Origin: an uncultured Methylocystaceae bacterium
GTDB lineage: Bacteria; Pseudomonadota; Alphaproteobacteria; Rhizobiales; Beijerinckiaceae
Length of the DNA: 64,000 nucleotides
NCBI GenBank assembly: GCA_903870245.1
Contig: CAIQCB010000059.1
Coordinates: 27,146 to 91,145, forward strand
Direction: 5' to 3'
The notes below the pieces were generated by a model. It ran no database searches and was not told where the DNA came from. It saw only the letters and a list, made by a program, of their open reading frames with translations. Position numbers and translations under genes: made by a program. Shown one piece after another: positions 17,987-28,748 of this stretch. Position 1 is the stretch's first letter. Each line of letters opens with the position of its first letter.

Positions 17987-19198
17987 ATGGCGCAGATCGA
18001 GATTGTGCCCGTCGAGGGCCTCTTCCGCTTTACGACCTTCTGCAAACTGCCCCGGCAATTGTATCGGGGCATGAGCGGTTACGTGCCGCCGCTCGATCTC
18101 GAGCGCTGGACTCTGTTCGCTCATCGCCTGAATCCACATTACCGGCTGGTGGAAGAGCAGAAATTCCTGGCTCGTCGCAATGGCGAATGGGTCGGCAGGA
18201 TCGCCGCGCAAATCTACAAGGATATAATCCCGGTCGGCGCCAGCGCCGCGCAATTTGGCGCCCTCGACGCCATTGATGACATCGAAGTCGTGCGCGCCCT
18301 TCTCGCTGCGGCGGAGGGCTGGTTGCGAGCCCGGGGCGCCGAACGAATGAGCGGCCCTTTTTCTCCCTCGGTCAACTCCGAATGCGGCCTGCTGGTCCAG
18401 GGCCAGGAGGCGACGCCGATGTTCCTGATGCCCTGGCATCCGGCCTATCTCGCCGCTCATCTCGATGCGCTGGGCTACGCCAAGGCGCGCGATCTGATCT
18501 CCTACCGGTGGGACGAGAGCGACAGGAGGCCCGAAGAAAAAGCGCGTTTTTCGCTGCGCAAGGAGTGGGCCGAGCGGCTCAGGGTGCGAACGCTTGACAT
18601 GTCGCGCCTCAAGACTGTCGAGACTTCGGTCATGACGGACCTCTTCAATGACGCCTGGAGCGGCAACTGGGGCTATGTGCCCTTCACCAAAGAAGAATTT
18701 GACTCCACCGCCGATGGATTGAAATTCATCATGCCGCCGGATTACGGGCTCGTCGTCGAACTCGACGGGAAGCCGCAATCATTCGTCGTCGCCTTGCCCA
18801 ATTTTTGCGAGATTATCGCCGATCTCGACGGCCGGCTGTTGCCCTTCGGCTGGGCGCGGCTGTGGTCGCGGATGCGCAATCACAAGTTTATCTCGGTGCG
18901 GATCGCCTTGCTCGGCACACGCAAGGCCCTGCAAAACAGCGCCACCGGCGGGTTGATCCTGATGACGATTGTCGAGGAGGCCCGCCGCCGCGGCGCGAGC
19001 ACGCCCGGTCAGCACCTCGAGGCCGGCTGGGTGCTGGAGGACAATATCCCGATGCGCCGGCCGATTGAAATGTTCGGCGGCAAGGTCGATAAAATTCACA
19101 GGATCTATGAAAAGCGTCTGAAGACGCCAGATAACGTCTCGTTGCGTGAAGGCGAACGCGTCGACGAGACTGCGGCACGACAGGATTCAGGCACATGA
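17987..19198 (+). CDS. GNAT-like N-acyltransferase, probable bacterial ceramide synthase
   Basis: 403 residues. The family pattern includes YVPPLDLER near the N-terminus, GRIAAQI, AAEGWLRARG, GPFSPSVNSECGLLV and a C-terminal GNAT-type section (LGTRKALQNSATGGLILM, then GWVLEDNIPMRR). This matches what I remember of the YghO-like GNAT family that includes the Caulobacter ceramide synthase bCerS (CCNA_01212), which N-acylates the long-chain base. That identification is from memory, not alignment. Start ATG at 17987 with AGGA upstream; its stop overlaps the desaturase start (ATGA). Position between an SPT-like gene and a DEGS-like gene supports acylation of a sphingoid base. Confidence 0.7.
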   Translation: MAQIEIVPVEGLFRFTTFCKLPRQLYRGMSGYVPPLDLERWTLFAHRLNPHYRLVEEQKFLARRNGEWVGRIAAQIYKDIIPVGASAAQFGALDAIDDIEVVRALLAAAEGWLRARGAERMSGPFSPSVNSECGLLVQGQEATPMFLMPWHPAYLAAHLDALGYAKARDLISYRWDESDRRPEEKARFSLRKEWAERLRVRTLDMSRLKTVETSVMTDLFNDAWSGNWGYVPFTKEEFDSTADGLKFIMPPDYGLVVELDGKPQSFVVALPNFCEIIADLDGRLLPFGWARLWSRMRNHKFISVRIALLGTRKALQNSATGGLILMTIVEEARRRGASTPGQHLEAGWVLEDNIPMRRPIEMFGGKVDKIHRIYEKRLKTPDNVSLREGERVDETAARQDSGT

Positions 19199-20190
19199 AC
19201 GGCATTTCGGTCACATCCACTGGCGCCGACCGCTCGCATGTCGAGCGCCGCCGGCTGATACTCGAAAAATATCCGCAGGTCCGCGAATTATTCGGCGCTG
19301 ACCCGGTGACCTTCAGGATCACAGCCGGCATCTTTGTCGGCCAGTTCCTGATCGCCGCTCTGATGGGCTCTCTCGGCCTCTCGTACTGGTGGTTATCCCT
19401 TATTCTGGGGATCTGCGTCGGCGCTTTCGCCAATCACGCCAATTTCGTCATCATCCACGACGCTATTCATAATTGCGTCTTCGACAATCCGCTGGCCAAC
19501 AAATGGACCGCCATTCTCGCCGATCTGCCCAACGGCTTCCCGACCGCGATGGGTTTTCGCTGCTATCACATCAAGCATCATTCCCATCTCTCCGCCTATG
19601 ATTACGACGCCGATATTCCCAGCCGCTGGGAGGTCGAGTGGGTTGGCAACAGCACATGGCGCAAGGCGGCATGGCTCTTCGCTTTCCCCGCGATCCAGCT
19701 CGCGCGACTAAATCGCCTGAAAGGAACGGTGCCCATCTGGGGCAAATGGACCTACATCAATGTCGCCGTCATTGTCGCCTTCGATCTCTTCATGGTGCTC
19801 GCTTTCGGTCCAAACGCGCTGCTCTATCTGTTTTTCTCCTTCTGGTTTTCGGTGGGCGGACTGCATCCCCTCAGCGCGCGCTGGCTCCAGGAGCATTTCG
19901 GCTTCGCGCCCGATCAGGGCACCTTCGATTATTACGGTCCGCTCAATACGCTGGCGCTGAATATCGGTTACCACAACGAACATCATGATTTTCATGAGAT
20001 ACCGTGGACGCGCTTGCCGCAACTCACCGAAATGGCGCCCGAGTTCTACAAAACCCTGCGCTGCCATAAATCATGGTTTGCGCTGCTGGTGACCTTTATT
20101 TTCGATCCCGACTACTCGCTCGGCACGCGTTCGGAGAATGTCGTGCAGGCGGCCCACCGCGACGCGCCCGTCGCAGCGGCGGCGGAGTAA
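19195..20190 (+). CDS. Sphingolipid delta-4 desaturase-like (DEGS1-like) membrane di-iron enzyme
   Basis: 331 residues. Three histidine boxes, HDAIH (88-92), HIKHH (125-129) and HNEHH (260-264), sit at almost the same positions as in animal DEGS1. The N-terminus reads DRSHVERRRLILEKYPQVREL, closely like the DEGS1 segment that precedes its first membrane helix. The DYYGPLN...NIGYHNEHHDF block is also DEGS-like. Such enzymes place a delta-4 double bond, or a C4 hydroxyl, on the sphingoid base using oxygen. Four to five membrane helices are predicted. ATGA overlap with the upstream acyltransferase argues for co-translation. The likeness is from recalled sequence; activity is inferred. Confidence 0.8.
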   Translation: MNGISVTSTGADRSHVERRRLILEKYPQVRELFGADPVTFRITAGIFVGQFLIAALMGSLGLSYWWLSLILGICVGAFANHANFVIIHDAIHNCVFDNPLANKWTAILADLPNGFPTAMGFRCYHIKHHSHLSAYDYDADIPSRWEVEWVGNSTWRKAAWLFAFPAIQLARLNRLKGTVPIWGKWTYINVAVIVAFDLFMVLAFGPNALLYLFFSFWFSVGGLHPLSARWLQEHFGFAPDQGTFDYYGPLNTLALNIGYHNEHHDFHEIPWTRLPQLTEMAPEFYKTLRCHKSWFALLVTFIFDPDYSLGTRSENVVQAAHRDAPVAAAAE

Positions 20191-20194
20191 ACCC

Positions 20195-20860
20195 ATGACC
20201 GATAATTCAAATGCTTCCAATGCCTCCTCGAACGAGGCGCTCGACGCTTCACCTCGTTTGTTCGAGAATAATCTCCTCGACAAGATGTCGCGCGTGCATC
20301 ATCTCACGCCGGTAATCGTCTACACGCCGATCTTTCTTGGTCTTGTGTTCTACTCGCTGACCCTCAATAGCGCCGGCGTCGTTGTGTTTGGATTGCTGCT
20401 TGGCTATCTGGGCTGGACGCTGACGGAATATTTCGGCCACCGCTTTCTGTTTCACACCGTCTTTCCCTTGCCCTTCGGTCTGGGGCCGCGGTTCCAGTTT
20501 CTGATCCATGGCGTGCATCACGTCTATCCCAGCGATCCGCTGCGCCTCGTTATGCCGCCGTTGCTCTCGGCGCCAATCATGCTGATCGCGCTCGGGGTCA
20601 TTCGTCTGTTGTTCAGCGATGTTTTCTGCTGGCCGGTGCTGGCGGGCTTCATCGCCGGCTATGTGATCTACGATTGCGTGCATTACTGGACGCATCATGG
20701 CCAGCCGACCTCCGAATTCGGCAAGCTGGTGAAGCGTCTACACATGCTGCATCATTTTCGCGACGCCGAAAAAGGCTTCGGCGTTCATGCTATCTGGTGG
20801 GATTATGTTTTCGGCACGGCCTATCGCAAGGACGAAACCCCGGGGGCGCGCGCGGTCTGA
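20195..20860 (+). CDS. Fatty acid 2-hydroxylase-like (FA2H/Scs7-type) membrane enzyme
   Basis: 221 residues, sterol-desaturase/fatty-acid-hydroxylase superfamily. His clusters are HRFLFH (82-87), HGVHH (105-109), HYWTHH (163-168) and HMLHH (183-187), and the end reads FGVHAIWWDYVFGT, as in FA2H/Scs7. It lacks the N-terminal cytochrome b5 domain of the eukaryotic enzymes. The family 2-hydroxylates the N-acyl chain of ceramide. Start ATG at 20195, preceded by GGAG, 4 bp after the desaturase stop. It ends the operon, convergent with ligA 15 bp away. The alternative is a carotenoid or other lipid hydroxylase. Confidence 0.78.
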   Translation: MTDNSNASNASSNEALDASPRLFENNLLDKMSRVHHLTPVIVYTPIFLGLVFYSLTLNSAGVVVFGLLLGYLGWTLTEYFGHRFLFHTVFPLPFGLGPRFQFLIHGVHHVYPSDPLRLVMPPLLSAPIMLIALGVIRLLFSDVFCWPVLAGFIAGYVIYDCVHYWTHHGQPTSEFGKLVKRLHMLHHFRDAEKGFGVHAIWWDYVFGTAYRKDETPGARAV

Positions 20861-20875
20861 ATTTTTGGTCCGGCC

Positions 20876-22978
<2,103 letters not shown>

Positions 22979-25855
22979 TTACGCCGCTTCGGGCGCGGCC
23001 CCGACAAGGCGGCGAGCCTCCAGCGAACTGATCGGCCGGCCGAAGGCCGAGCCCTCCGCGAAACCGCAGCCGAGCTGATACAGTTCGATCGCATCGGACT
23101 CGGTCTCGGCGCCTTCGGCGACGACATCCATGCCGAGTTCCTTGGCGAGGGTAATGACAGACCGCAGAATGACCGGACGCGCGGCGTTGTCGTTCTGTTT
23201 GACCATCGTGCGGTTGATCTTGACGGTATCGAAGGGGAAACGTTGCAGAAAGGCCAGCGACGAATAGCCGACGCCGAATTCGTCGAGCACCAGACCGGCT
23301 CCCAGCTCCTTGAGCCGAGTGAGCATCTGCGCCGCGAACTCGGGATTCTCCATTACCAGGGCTTCGGTCATCGTGAGTTTGAGGCTGCCGGGGATCGTGG
23401 CGTTGCGCATCAACACGCTTTTCACGTCGCGTAGCAGATCGTGACGCAGGAGCTGGCGTGACGAAACGCCAACGGTTGCGAAAATCGGCGGATCGACGGC
23501 AAGCGCGCGCTGCCAGGCGGAAAGTTCGCGGGCGGTGCGCTCCAGCGCCATCAATCCGAGATCGACGACGAGGCCGGTTTCCTCGGCCAAAGGCATGAAT
23601 TGCGATGGTTCGAGGCGACCAAGGCGCGGATGATCCCAGCGCAACATCGCCCCGAAGCCGGCGATGGTGCGATCCTCCAGACGAACGACCGGCTGGAAGA
23701 ACACTTTTATCTCGTTGCGCTCCAGCGCGCGGCGAAGGTCGGACTCCATCGTCGTGCGGTCGGCGCGCTGGGCGCGCATCGCCGGACGGAACGCCTCAAT
23801 ACGATTGCCGCCGCCGCGTTTGGCGTGACGCACAGCGATCTCCGCGTCGTCGAGCATGTCTTCGGCGCCGGGATGGACTTGCTGATCGTACAGGGCCACG
23901 CCGATCGAGGCGAATAGCGCGATGTCGCGATCCGAGAAGCGCACCGGGGTCGATAGCGCGCGCCGCACGGAGTCGGCGATGGCGATGATGTGATCGGGAT
24001 GGTTTTCCGACACAAGGATGATCGCGAAAACATCGCCGCGCAGGCGGGCCAGCGTATCTTGCGGCTGCAGAATACGCGTTAAACGGTGCGCAATGGTCAG
24101 CAGGATGCTGTCGCCCATGGCGACGCCGGTTTGCTCGTTGATCTGCTTGAAACGGTCGATGTCGATGACGAGCACGCTCGGCCGAAGATTCTGATCCATC
24201 CGCGCAAAGACCAGCGCCGACTCGAGCCGGTCAAAAAACAACTCGCGGTTGGGCAGGCCGGTAAGATTGTCTCGCACAGAGTCGTGCAGCAGTCGTTCCC
24301 TGGCGTTGCGGTCGTCGGTGACGTCGGTCAGCGTTCCCACGACGCGCACGACTTCGCCGTCCGGTCCGACCACCGGCCGGGCGCGCAGGCGATAGCATAG
24401 ATAATGGCCATCGGCGCCGCGCAGGCGAAACTCCTGATTGATACGTCCGCGCCGTTGCTCCAGCAGCGTGTCGAGACAGGCGCGATAGCGATCCTGCTCC
24501 ATCGGATGCAGCAGCTCCAGCCAGGAGGCGGCGGCGCCTTCCAGGCCGCCGCGATCCAGCCCAAGCGCCGCTTCGACCTCGGGGCTGACATAAATATGAT
24601 CCGACGGCACGTCCCAGTCGAAGACAATTTCATTGGCGCCGGTCATGGCAAGCGCCTTGCGCTCGACGTCGCCAATGGCCCCATGAGAGAATCCGCCTGT
24701 GGCGAATGCGTTTTGCATGACGGTGAAGCCGATCAGCATCACGATCAGCACAAGTCCGCCCACCAGCGCCGGAGACACAAGATCGTTGCTGATGTAGCCG
24801 GTCACCGCCAGTCCGGCGGTCGCGACCCAGAGCACCAGCAGGAACCATGTCGGAATCAGCATGATGGCGCGGTCGAAACCATGCGAGGCGAGATACAGGA
24901 CCATCAACAGGCCAACGACCGAGATGACCGCCAGCGAAAGGCGCGCCACGCCGGCGGCGACCGGCGCGTCGAACATCGACAGACCAACGAGATCAACAAG
25001 AATGAAAAGCCACAGCGCCGCAATATGCCAGGCGCGCATGCGCCAGCGGTTAAGGTTGAGATAGGCGAAGAGAAATACGACCAGCGTCGCTGACAGCACG
25101 GTCTCGGAGCCGGCGCGCCAGATGCGGTCGGCGTTGACGTCGACGCCGAAGATCTTGTCCCAGAAACCGAAGTCTACGCAGACATAGGCCAGCACCGCCC
25201 AGGCCAGCGCCGCCGCCGCCGGGAAGATGATCGCGCCCTTGACCACGAAGACGATCGTCAGGAACAAGGCCAGCAAGCCGGCGATGCCGATGACGATACC
25301 GCGATAGAGCGTCAGGCTCGTCACCTTGTCCTTGTAGGCGTCTGGCTCCCACAGATAGAGTTGCGGCAGATTCGGCGCGCGCAATTCGGCGACGTAGGTG
25401 ACGGTCGTGCCAGGATCGAGCGTAAGGCGAAAGACGTCGGCGTCGGCGCTCTCCTCGGCCTCGGGCGGAAAGCCCTGGCTGGCGGTGATCGCCGAGATGC
25501 GCGTTGCCCCCAGATCGGGCCAGATCACGCCGGAGCCCTGAAGCCGGAAATGCGGAGCGACCAGAAGACGCTCAACCTGTTCGTCGGTGTCGTTGGTGAG
25601 CGCGAAAACGATCCAGTTGGGACGGCTGCCCGCCTCGCGCGCGCCGACCTCGATCCGACGGACAATGCCGTCGGCGCCGGGAGCGGTGGAAACCTGAAGC
25701 CGGTCGCCTTCCGAGGAATGTTGTTCGACGGCGTGGGTCAGATCAATGGCCCGGGCGCCCTGCGGAACCCGCACGGACTCCATCGCCAGGGCGTTGACCG
25801 CCGAAACGAGAAGTAAAATCAGGGCGATCAGTAAATTCCGGAAACGCAAGTTCAC
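22979..25855 (-). CDS. 7TM receptor with PAS, degenerate GGDEF and degenerate EAL (RgsP-like)
   Basis: 958 residues: signal peptide (1-24), periplasmic 7TMR-DISMED2-like domain (~30-190), seven membrane helices (~190-385), PAS (~400-515), GGDEF (~525-690) and EAL (~700-945). The cyclase motif reads RGDVF (606-610) instead of GGDEF, and the EAL motif reads GAM (735-737) in AGFGAMLRW. DDFGTGYSSL has become DEFGVGYSSL, and KID reads KIN. Both catalytic activities are therefore doubtful; a receptor or scaffold role is likelier. The architecture equals RgsP of Sinorhizobium meliloti, a polar-growth protein of Hyphomicrobiales. GTG start at 25855, before the signal peptide. Confidence 0.8.
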   Translation of the reverse strand: MNLRFRNLLIALILLLVSAVNALAMESVRVPQGARAIDLTHAVEQHSSEGDRLQVSTAPGADGIVRRIEVGAREAGSRPNWIVFALTNDTDEQVERLLVAPHFRLQGSGVIWPDLGATRISAITASQGFPPEAEESADADVFRLTLDPGTTVTYVAELRAPNLPQLYLWEPDAYKDKVTSLTLYRGIVIGIAGLLALFLTIVFVVKGAIIFPAAAALAWAVLAYVCVDFGFWDKIFGVDVNADRIWRAGSETVLSATLVVFLFAYLNLNRWRMRAWHIAALWLFILVDLVGLSMFDAPVAAGVARLSLAVISVVGLLMVLYLASHGFDRAIMLIPTWFLLVLWVATAGLAVTGYISNDLVSPALVGGLVLIVMLIGFTVMQNAFATGGFSHGAIGDVERKALAMTGANEIVFDWDVPSDHIYVSPEVEAALGLDRGGLEGAAASWLELLHPMEQDRYRACLDTLLEQRRGRINQEFRLRGADGHYLCYRLRARPVVGPDGEVVRVVGTLTDVTDDRNARERLLHDSVRDNLTGLPNRELFFDRLESALVFARMDQNLRPSVLVIDIDRFKQINEQTGVAMGDSILLTIAHRLTRILQPQDTLARLRGDVFAIILVSENHPDHIIAIADSVRRALSTPVRFSDRDIALFASIGVALYDQQVHPGAEDMLDDAEIAVRHAKRGGGNRIEAFRPAMRAQRADRTTMESDLRRALERNEIKVFFQPVVRLEDRTIAGFGAMLRWDHPRLGRLEPSQFMPLAEETGLVVDLGLMALERTARELSAWQRALAVDPPIFATVGVSSRQLLRHDLLRDVKSVLMRNATIPGSLKLTMTEALVMENPEFAAQMLTRLKELGAGLVLDEFGVGYSSLAFLQRFPFDTVKINRTMVKQNDNAARPVILRSVITLAKELGMDVVAEGAETESDAIELYQLGCGFAEGSAFGRPISSLEARRLVGAAPEAA

Positions 25856-26036
25856 TTCTCGATAACGATCCGCGCCAAAGTCGATACGATAAATTCCGTA
25901 TTAACGGCGCAAGGCCGTGTCACGGACGCCAGATTTCCTGCCTGATCGCAGCGTCGCGTCTTTTTTTGACCGGCAAAGATCGAGAACGCCACGCGTAAAC
26001 TATTTCTCACTAAAGCTTTCGACCCCGATCCGCAAG

Positions 26037-26086
26037 CTGGCGACCCGCCAGCGATCCGCCACTTGCCTGCCTGCGACCCGCCAGCG
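26037..26086. repeat. 14-bp direct repeat and small inverted repeat upstream of ptsP
   Basis: GCGACCCGCCAGCG occurs at 26040-26053 and 26073-26086. The first copy lies in an inverted repeat, CTGGCG-ACC-CGCCAG (26037-26051). The whole intergenic stretch 25856-26438 between the RgsP-like gene and ptsP holds nothing else I can name, though the ptsP frame stays open back to 26208. Confidence 0.6.
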
Positions 26087-26438
26087 GCCGGGTAGGTCCG
26101 AAGCTTGCTTGCAACCTCGCAAGGCTTGCGCGGTCCCTAGGGGGTCAATATAGGCTTGAGCGGCTTCCGGACGGAATACGCCTCGCTCTTGAAGCCAGGG
26201 ACGCCTGATGGCTGAACTGGCTCAGGAGTATCGATTTCCGGAGTCCGGGAAAGTAGACAGGGTTAACGACAGCGTCATTTCCCGGCGCCGGATTCCAGCG
26301 ATCAGCGGTTTTCAGACGGCCGGAGATCGGACTAGAATTGCGCAGTCGTGCGGCGGCGGCTCCGGGAGAACGCAGGCGAGCAGCCTATTTTCGCGACGGT
26401 TCCGCCACCGGCTGCGGCATGGGAACGGGACGGAACAC

Positions 26439-28703
26439 ATGCGGAGCGCACTTGGCGGACCTCGCCTGCTGCTACGCCGGCTGCGCGAAATCAGCGCGGA
26501 GTCGGTCAGCGCACAGGCGCGTCTCGACAAGATCGTGGTGCAGATCGCGGCCAACATGGTCGCCGAAGTCTGTTCGGTCTACGTCCTGCGCGGCGACCAG
26601 CGCCTCGAACTCTACGCGACAGAGGGCCTCAATCGCGAGGCGGTGCATCAAACGACCATGCACACCGGCGAGGGCCTTGTCGGCCTGATCGCCAAAAGCG
26701 CCGAGCCGCTCGCCCTCTCGGAGGCGCAGGATCATCCGGCCTTTTCTTACAAGCCGGAGACTGGAGAGGAGGCCTATCATTCTTTCCTCGGCGTGCCGAT
26801 CCTGCGCGGCGGCGCGACGCTGGGCGTTCTTGTCGTCCAGAACCGGGTCCGTCGCGTATACTCCGAAGAGGAGATCGAGGCGCTACAGACGACGGCGATG
26901 CTGCTCGCCGAACTCATCGCCTCGGGAGAGTTGCAGGCCATTGAGGACCCGGGCGCTCTCGCGCTCTATCGTCCAACCTCACTGAGAGGCGCGCCCGTCG
27001 TCGAGGGCGTCGGGTTGGGCTATGCGCTGCTCCACGAGCCCCGCGTCATCGTTAAACAGCTTGTCGCCGAGGATATCTCCGGTGAGTTGAAGCGTCTCGA
27101 ACAGGCCATCGACGCCATGCAGGCCGCCATCGACGAACTTGTGGCGCATGGCGACCGCATGGGCGCCGGGGAGCATCGCGAGGTGCTTGAGACCGTGCGT
27201 ATGGTCGCCAATGATCGCGGCTGGGTGCGACGCTTGCGCGAGGCGGTGCTGTCGGGGCTCACCGCCGAGGCCGCTGTTGAGCGCGTCCAGAATGATGCGC
27301 GCGCGCGGATGCAGCGCCAGACCGATCCCTACCTGCGCGACCGTCTGCACGATCTCGACGACATCGCCAATCGTCTTCTGCATCAGTTAACGGGCCAGAG
27401 TTACGTCGCCGACCGCAACAGCATGCCGGAAAACGCCATTATTGTCGCCCGCACGATGGGGCCGGCTGCGCTGCTCGATTACGATCCCAAGCGTCTGCGC
27501 GGCGTCGTGCTGGAAGAGGGCGGCGCAACAAGCCATGTCGCAATCGTCGCGCGCGCGCTTGGAATTCCCATGGTCGGGCTGGTGCAGGGCGTCATCGACG
27601 TCGTCGAGACCGGCGATCCGGTCATCATCGACGGCGCGACCGGAGACGTGCATCTTCGTCCGGCGAACGACGTGCAAAGCGCCTACGCGGAAAAGGCTCG
27701 GTTGCGCGCCCGCCGCCAGGAACAATATGCGCGCCTGCGCGACGTGCCGACAGTCACCAGGGACGGCGTGCCGATCGGCCTGCACATGAACGCCGGTCTG
27801 ACCATCGACATGCCCCATCTCGACGAGACCGGCGCCGCCTCCATCGGGCTGTTTCGCACCGAGTTGCAATTCATGCTGGCGCCGCGCTTTCCGCGCATGG
27901 ACGAGCAATATCATTTCTACAAAAACGTGCTTGACGCCGCCGGCGACCGGCCCGTCACCTTCCGCACCCTTGACATCGGCTCTGACAAGATCCTGCCCTA
28001 CATGGCGAAGATCGAGGAAGAGAACCCGGCGCTCGGATGGCGCGCCATTCGTATCGGCCTCGATCGCCCGGGTTTATTGCGCATGCAATTGCGCGCCATG
28101 CTCAAGGCGGGCGGCCACCGCGACCTGCGCATCATGTTTCCGATGATCGCCAATGTTGCGGAATACGACGCGGCGCGCGGCATCGCGCTGCGGGAACTCG
28201 AACACATCCGCCGTTTCGACTATCCGGCGCCGCGCTCGTTAAAGCTCGGCGCGATGGTGGAGGTGCCGTCGCTGTTGTGGGAGATCGATCTGATCGCGCA
28301 ACGCGCCGACTTTCTGTCCGTCGGCTCCAATGATCTTGTCCAGTACATGTATGCTGTGGACCGGGACAACACTCGCGTCGCCAAACGATACGACACGCTC
28401 TCGCCGCCGGTGTTGCGCGCGCTGGAGCGCATCGTCGACGCCGGCAGGCGCGCCAACACGCCGGTGACGCTCTGCGGCGAAATGGGTGGACGCCCGCTTG
28501 AGGCGCTGGCGCTGCTGGCTCTTGGCTATCGCTCGCTGTCGATGTCGCCTTCCGCTATCGGACCGGTGAAATCGATGATCCTCAGCCTCGATATCGACGA
28601 GGCGCAGGTTTTTCTCGCGAGCCTTCTTGCCGCCGATGACGGAAACCCGTCGGTGCGGGCCAGGCTGCGCGACTATGCCGTGTCGCGCGCTATCGCGCTG
28701 TAG
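26439..28703 (+). CDS. ptsP: PTS-Ntr enzyme I (PtsP) with GAF domain
   Basis: 754 residues, the usual length. An N-terminal GAF domain (~15-150) precedes the PTS enzyme I body, with active His366 in GGATSHVAIVARALGIP and the PEP-binding TIM barrel (GLFRTELQFM, TFRTLDIGSDK, CGEMGGRP). It takes phosphate from PEP and feeds the nitrogen PTS regulatory cascade. I place the start at the ATG at 26439 (MRSALGGPRLLLRRLREI), the family's usual N-terminus, although the frame is open back to 26208 with an Arg-rich, unfamiliar extension. prfA follows after 45 bp, an order common in Hyphomicrobiales. Confidence 0.95.
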   Translation: MRSALGGPRLLLRRLREISAESVSAQARLDKIVVQIAANMVAEVCSVYVLRGDQRLELYATEGLNREAVHQTTMHTGEGLVGLIAKSAEPLALSEAQDHPAFSYKPETGEEAYHSFLGVPILRGGATLGVLVVQNRVRRVYSEEEIEALQTTAMLLAELIASGELQAIEDPGALALYRPTSLRGAPVVEGVGLGYALLHEPRVIVKQLVAEDISGELKRLEQAIDAMQAAIDELVAHGDRMGAGEHREVLETVRMVANDRGWVRRLREAVLSGLTAEAAVERVQNDARARMQRQTDPYLRDRLHDLDDIANRLLHQLTGQSYVADRNSMPENAIIVARTMGPAALLDYDPKRLRGVVLEEGGATSHVAIVARALGIPMVGLVQGVIDVVETGDPVIIDGATGDVHLRPANDVQSAYAEKARLRARRQEQYARLRDVPTVTRDGVPIGLHMNAGLTIDMPHLDETGAASIGLFRTELQFMLAPRFPRMDEQYHFYKNVLDAAGDRPVTFRTLDIGSDKILPYMAKIEEENPALGWRAIRIGLDRPGLLRMQLRAMLKAGGHRDLRIMFPMIANVAEYDAARGIALRELEHIRRFDYPAPRSLKLGAMVEVPSLLWEIDLIAQRADFLSVGSNDLVQYMYAVDRDNTRVAKRYDTLSPPVLRALERIVDAGRRANTPVTLCGEMGGRPLEALALLALGYRSLSMSPSAIGPVKSMILSLDIDEAQVFLASLLAADDGNPSVRARLRDYAVSRAIAL

Positions 28704-28748
28704 CGAGCTGCGAGCACACGTCCCTACGTCACTAACTTCCGGCCAGAA

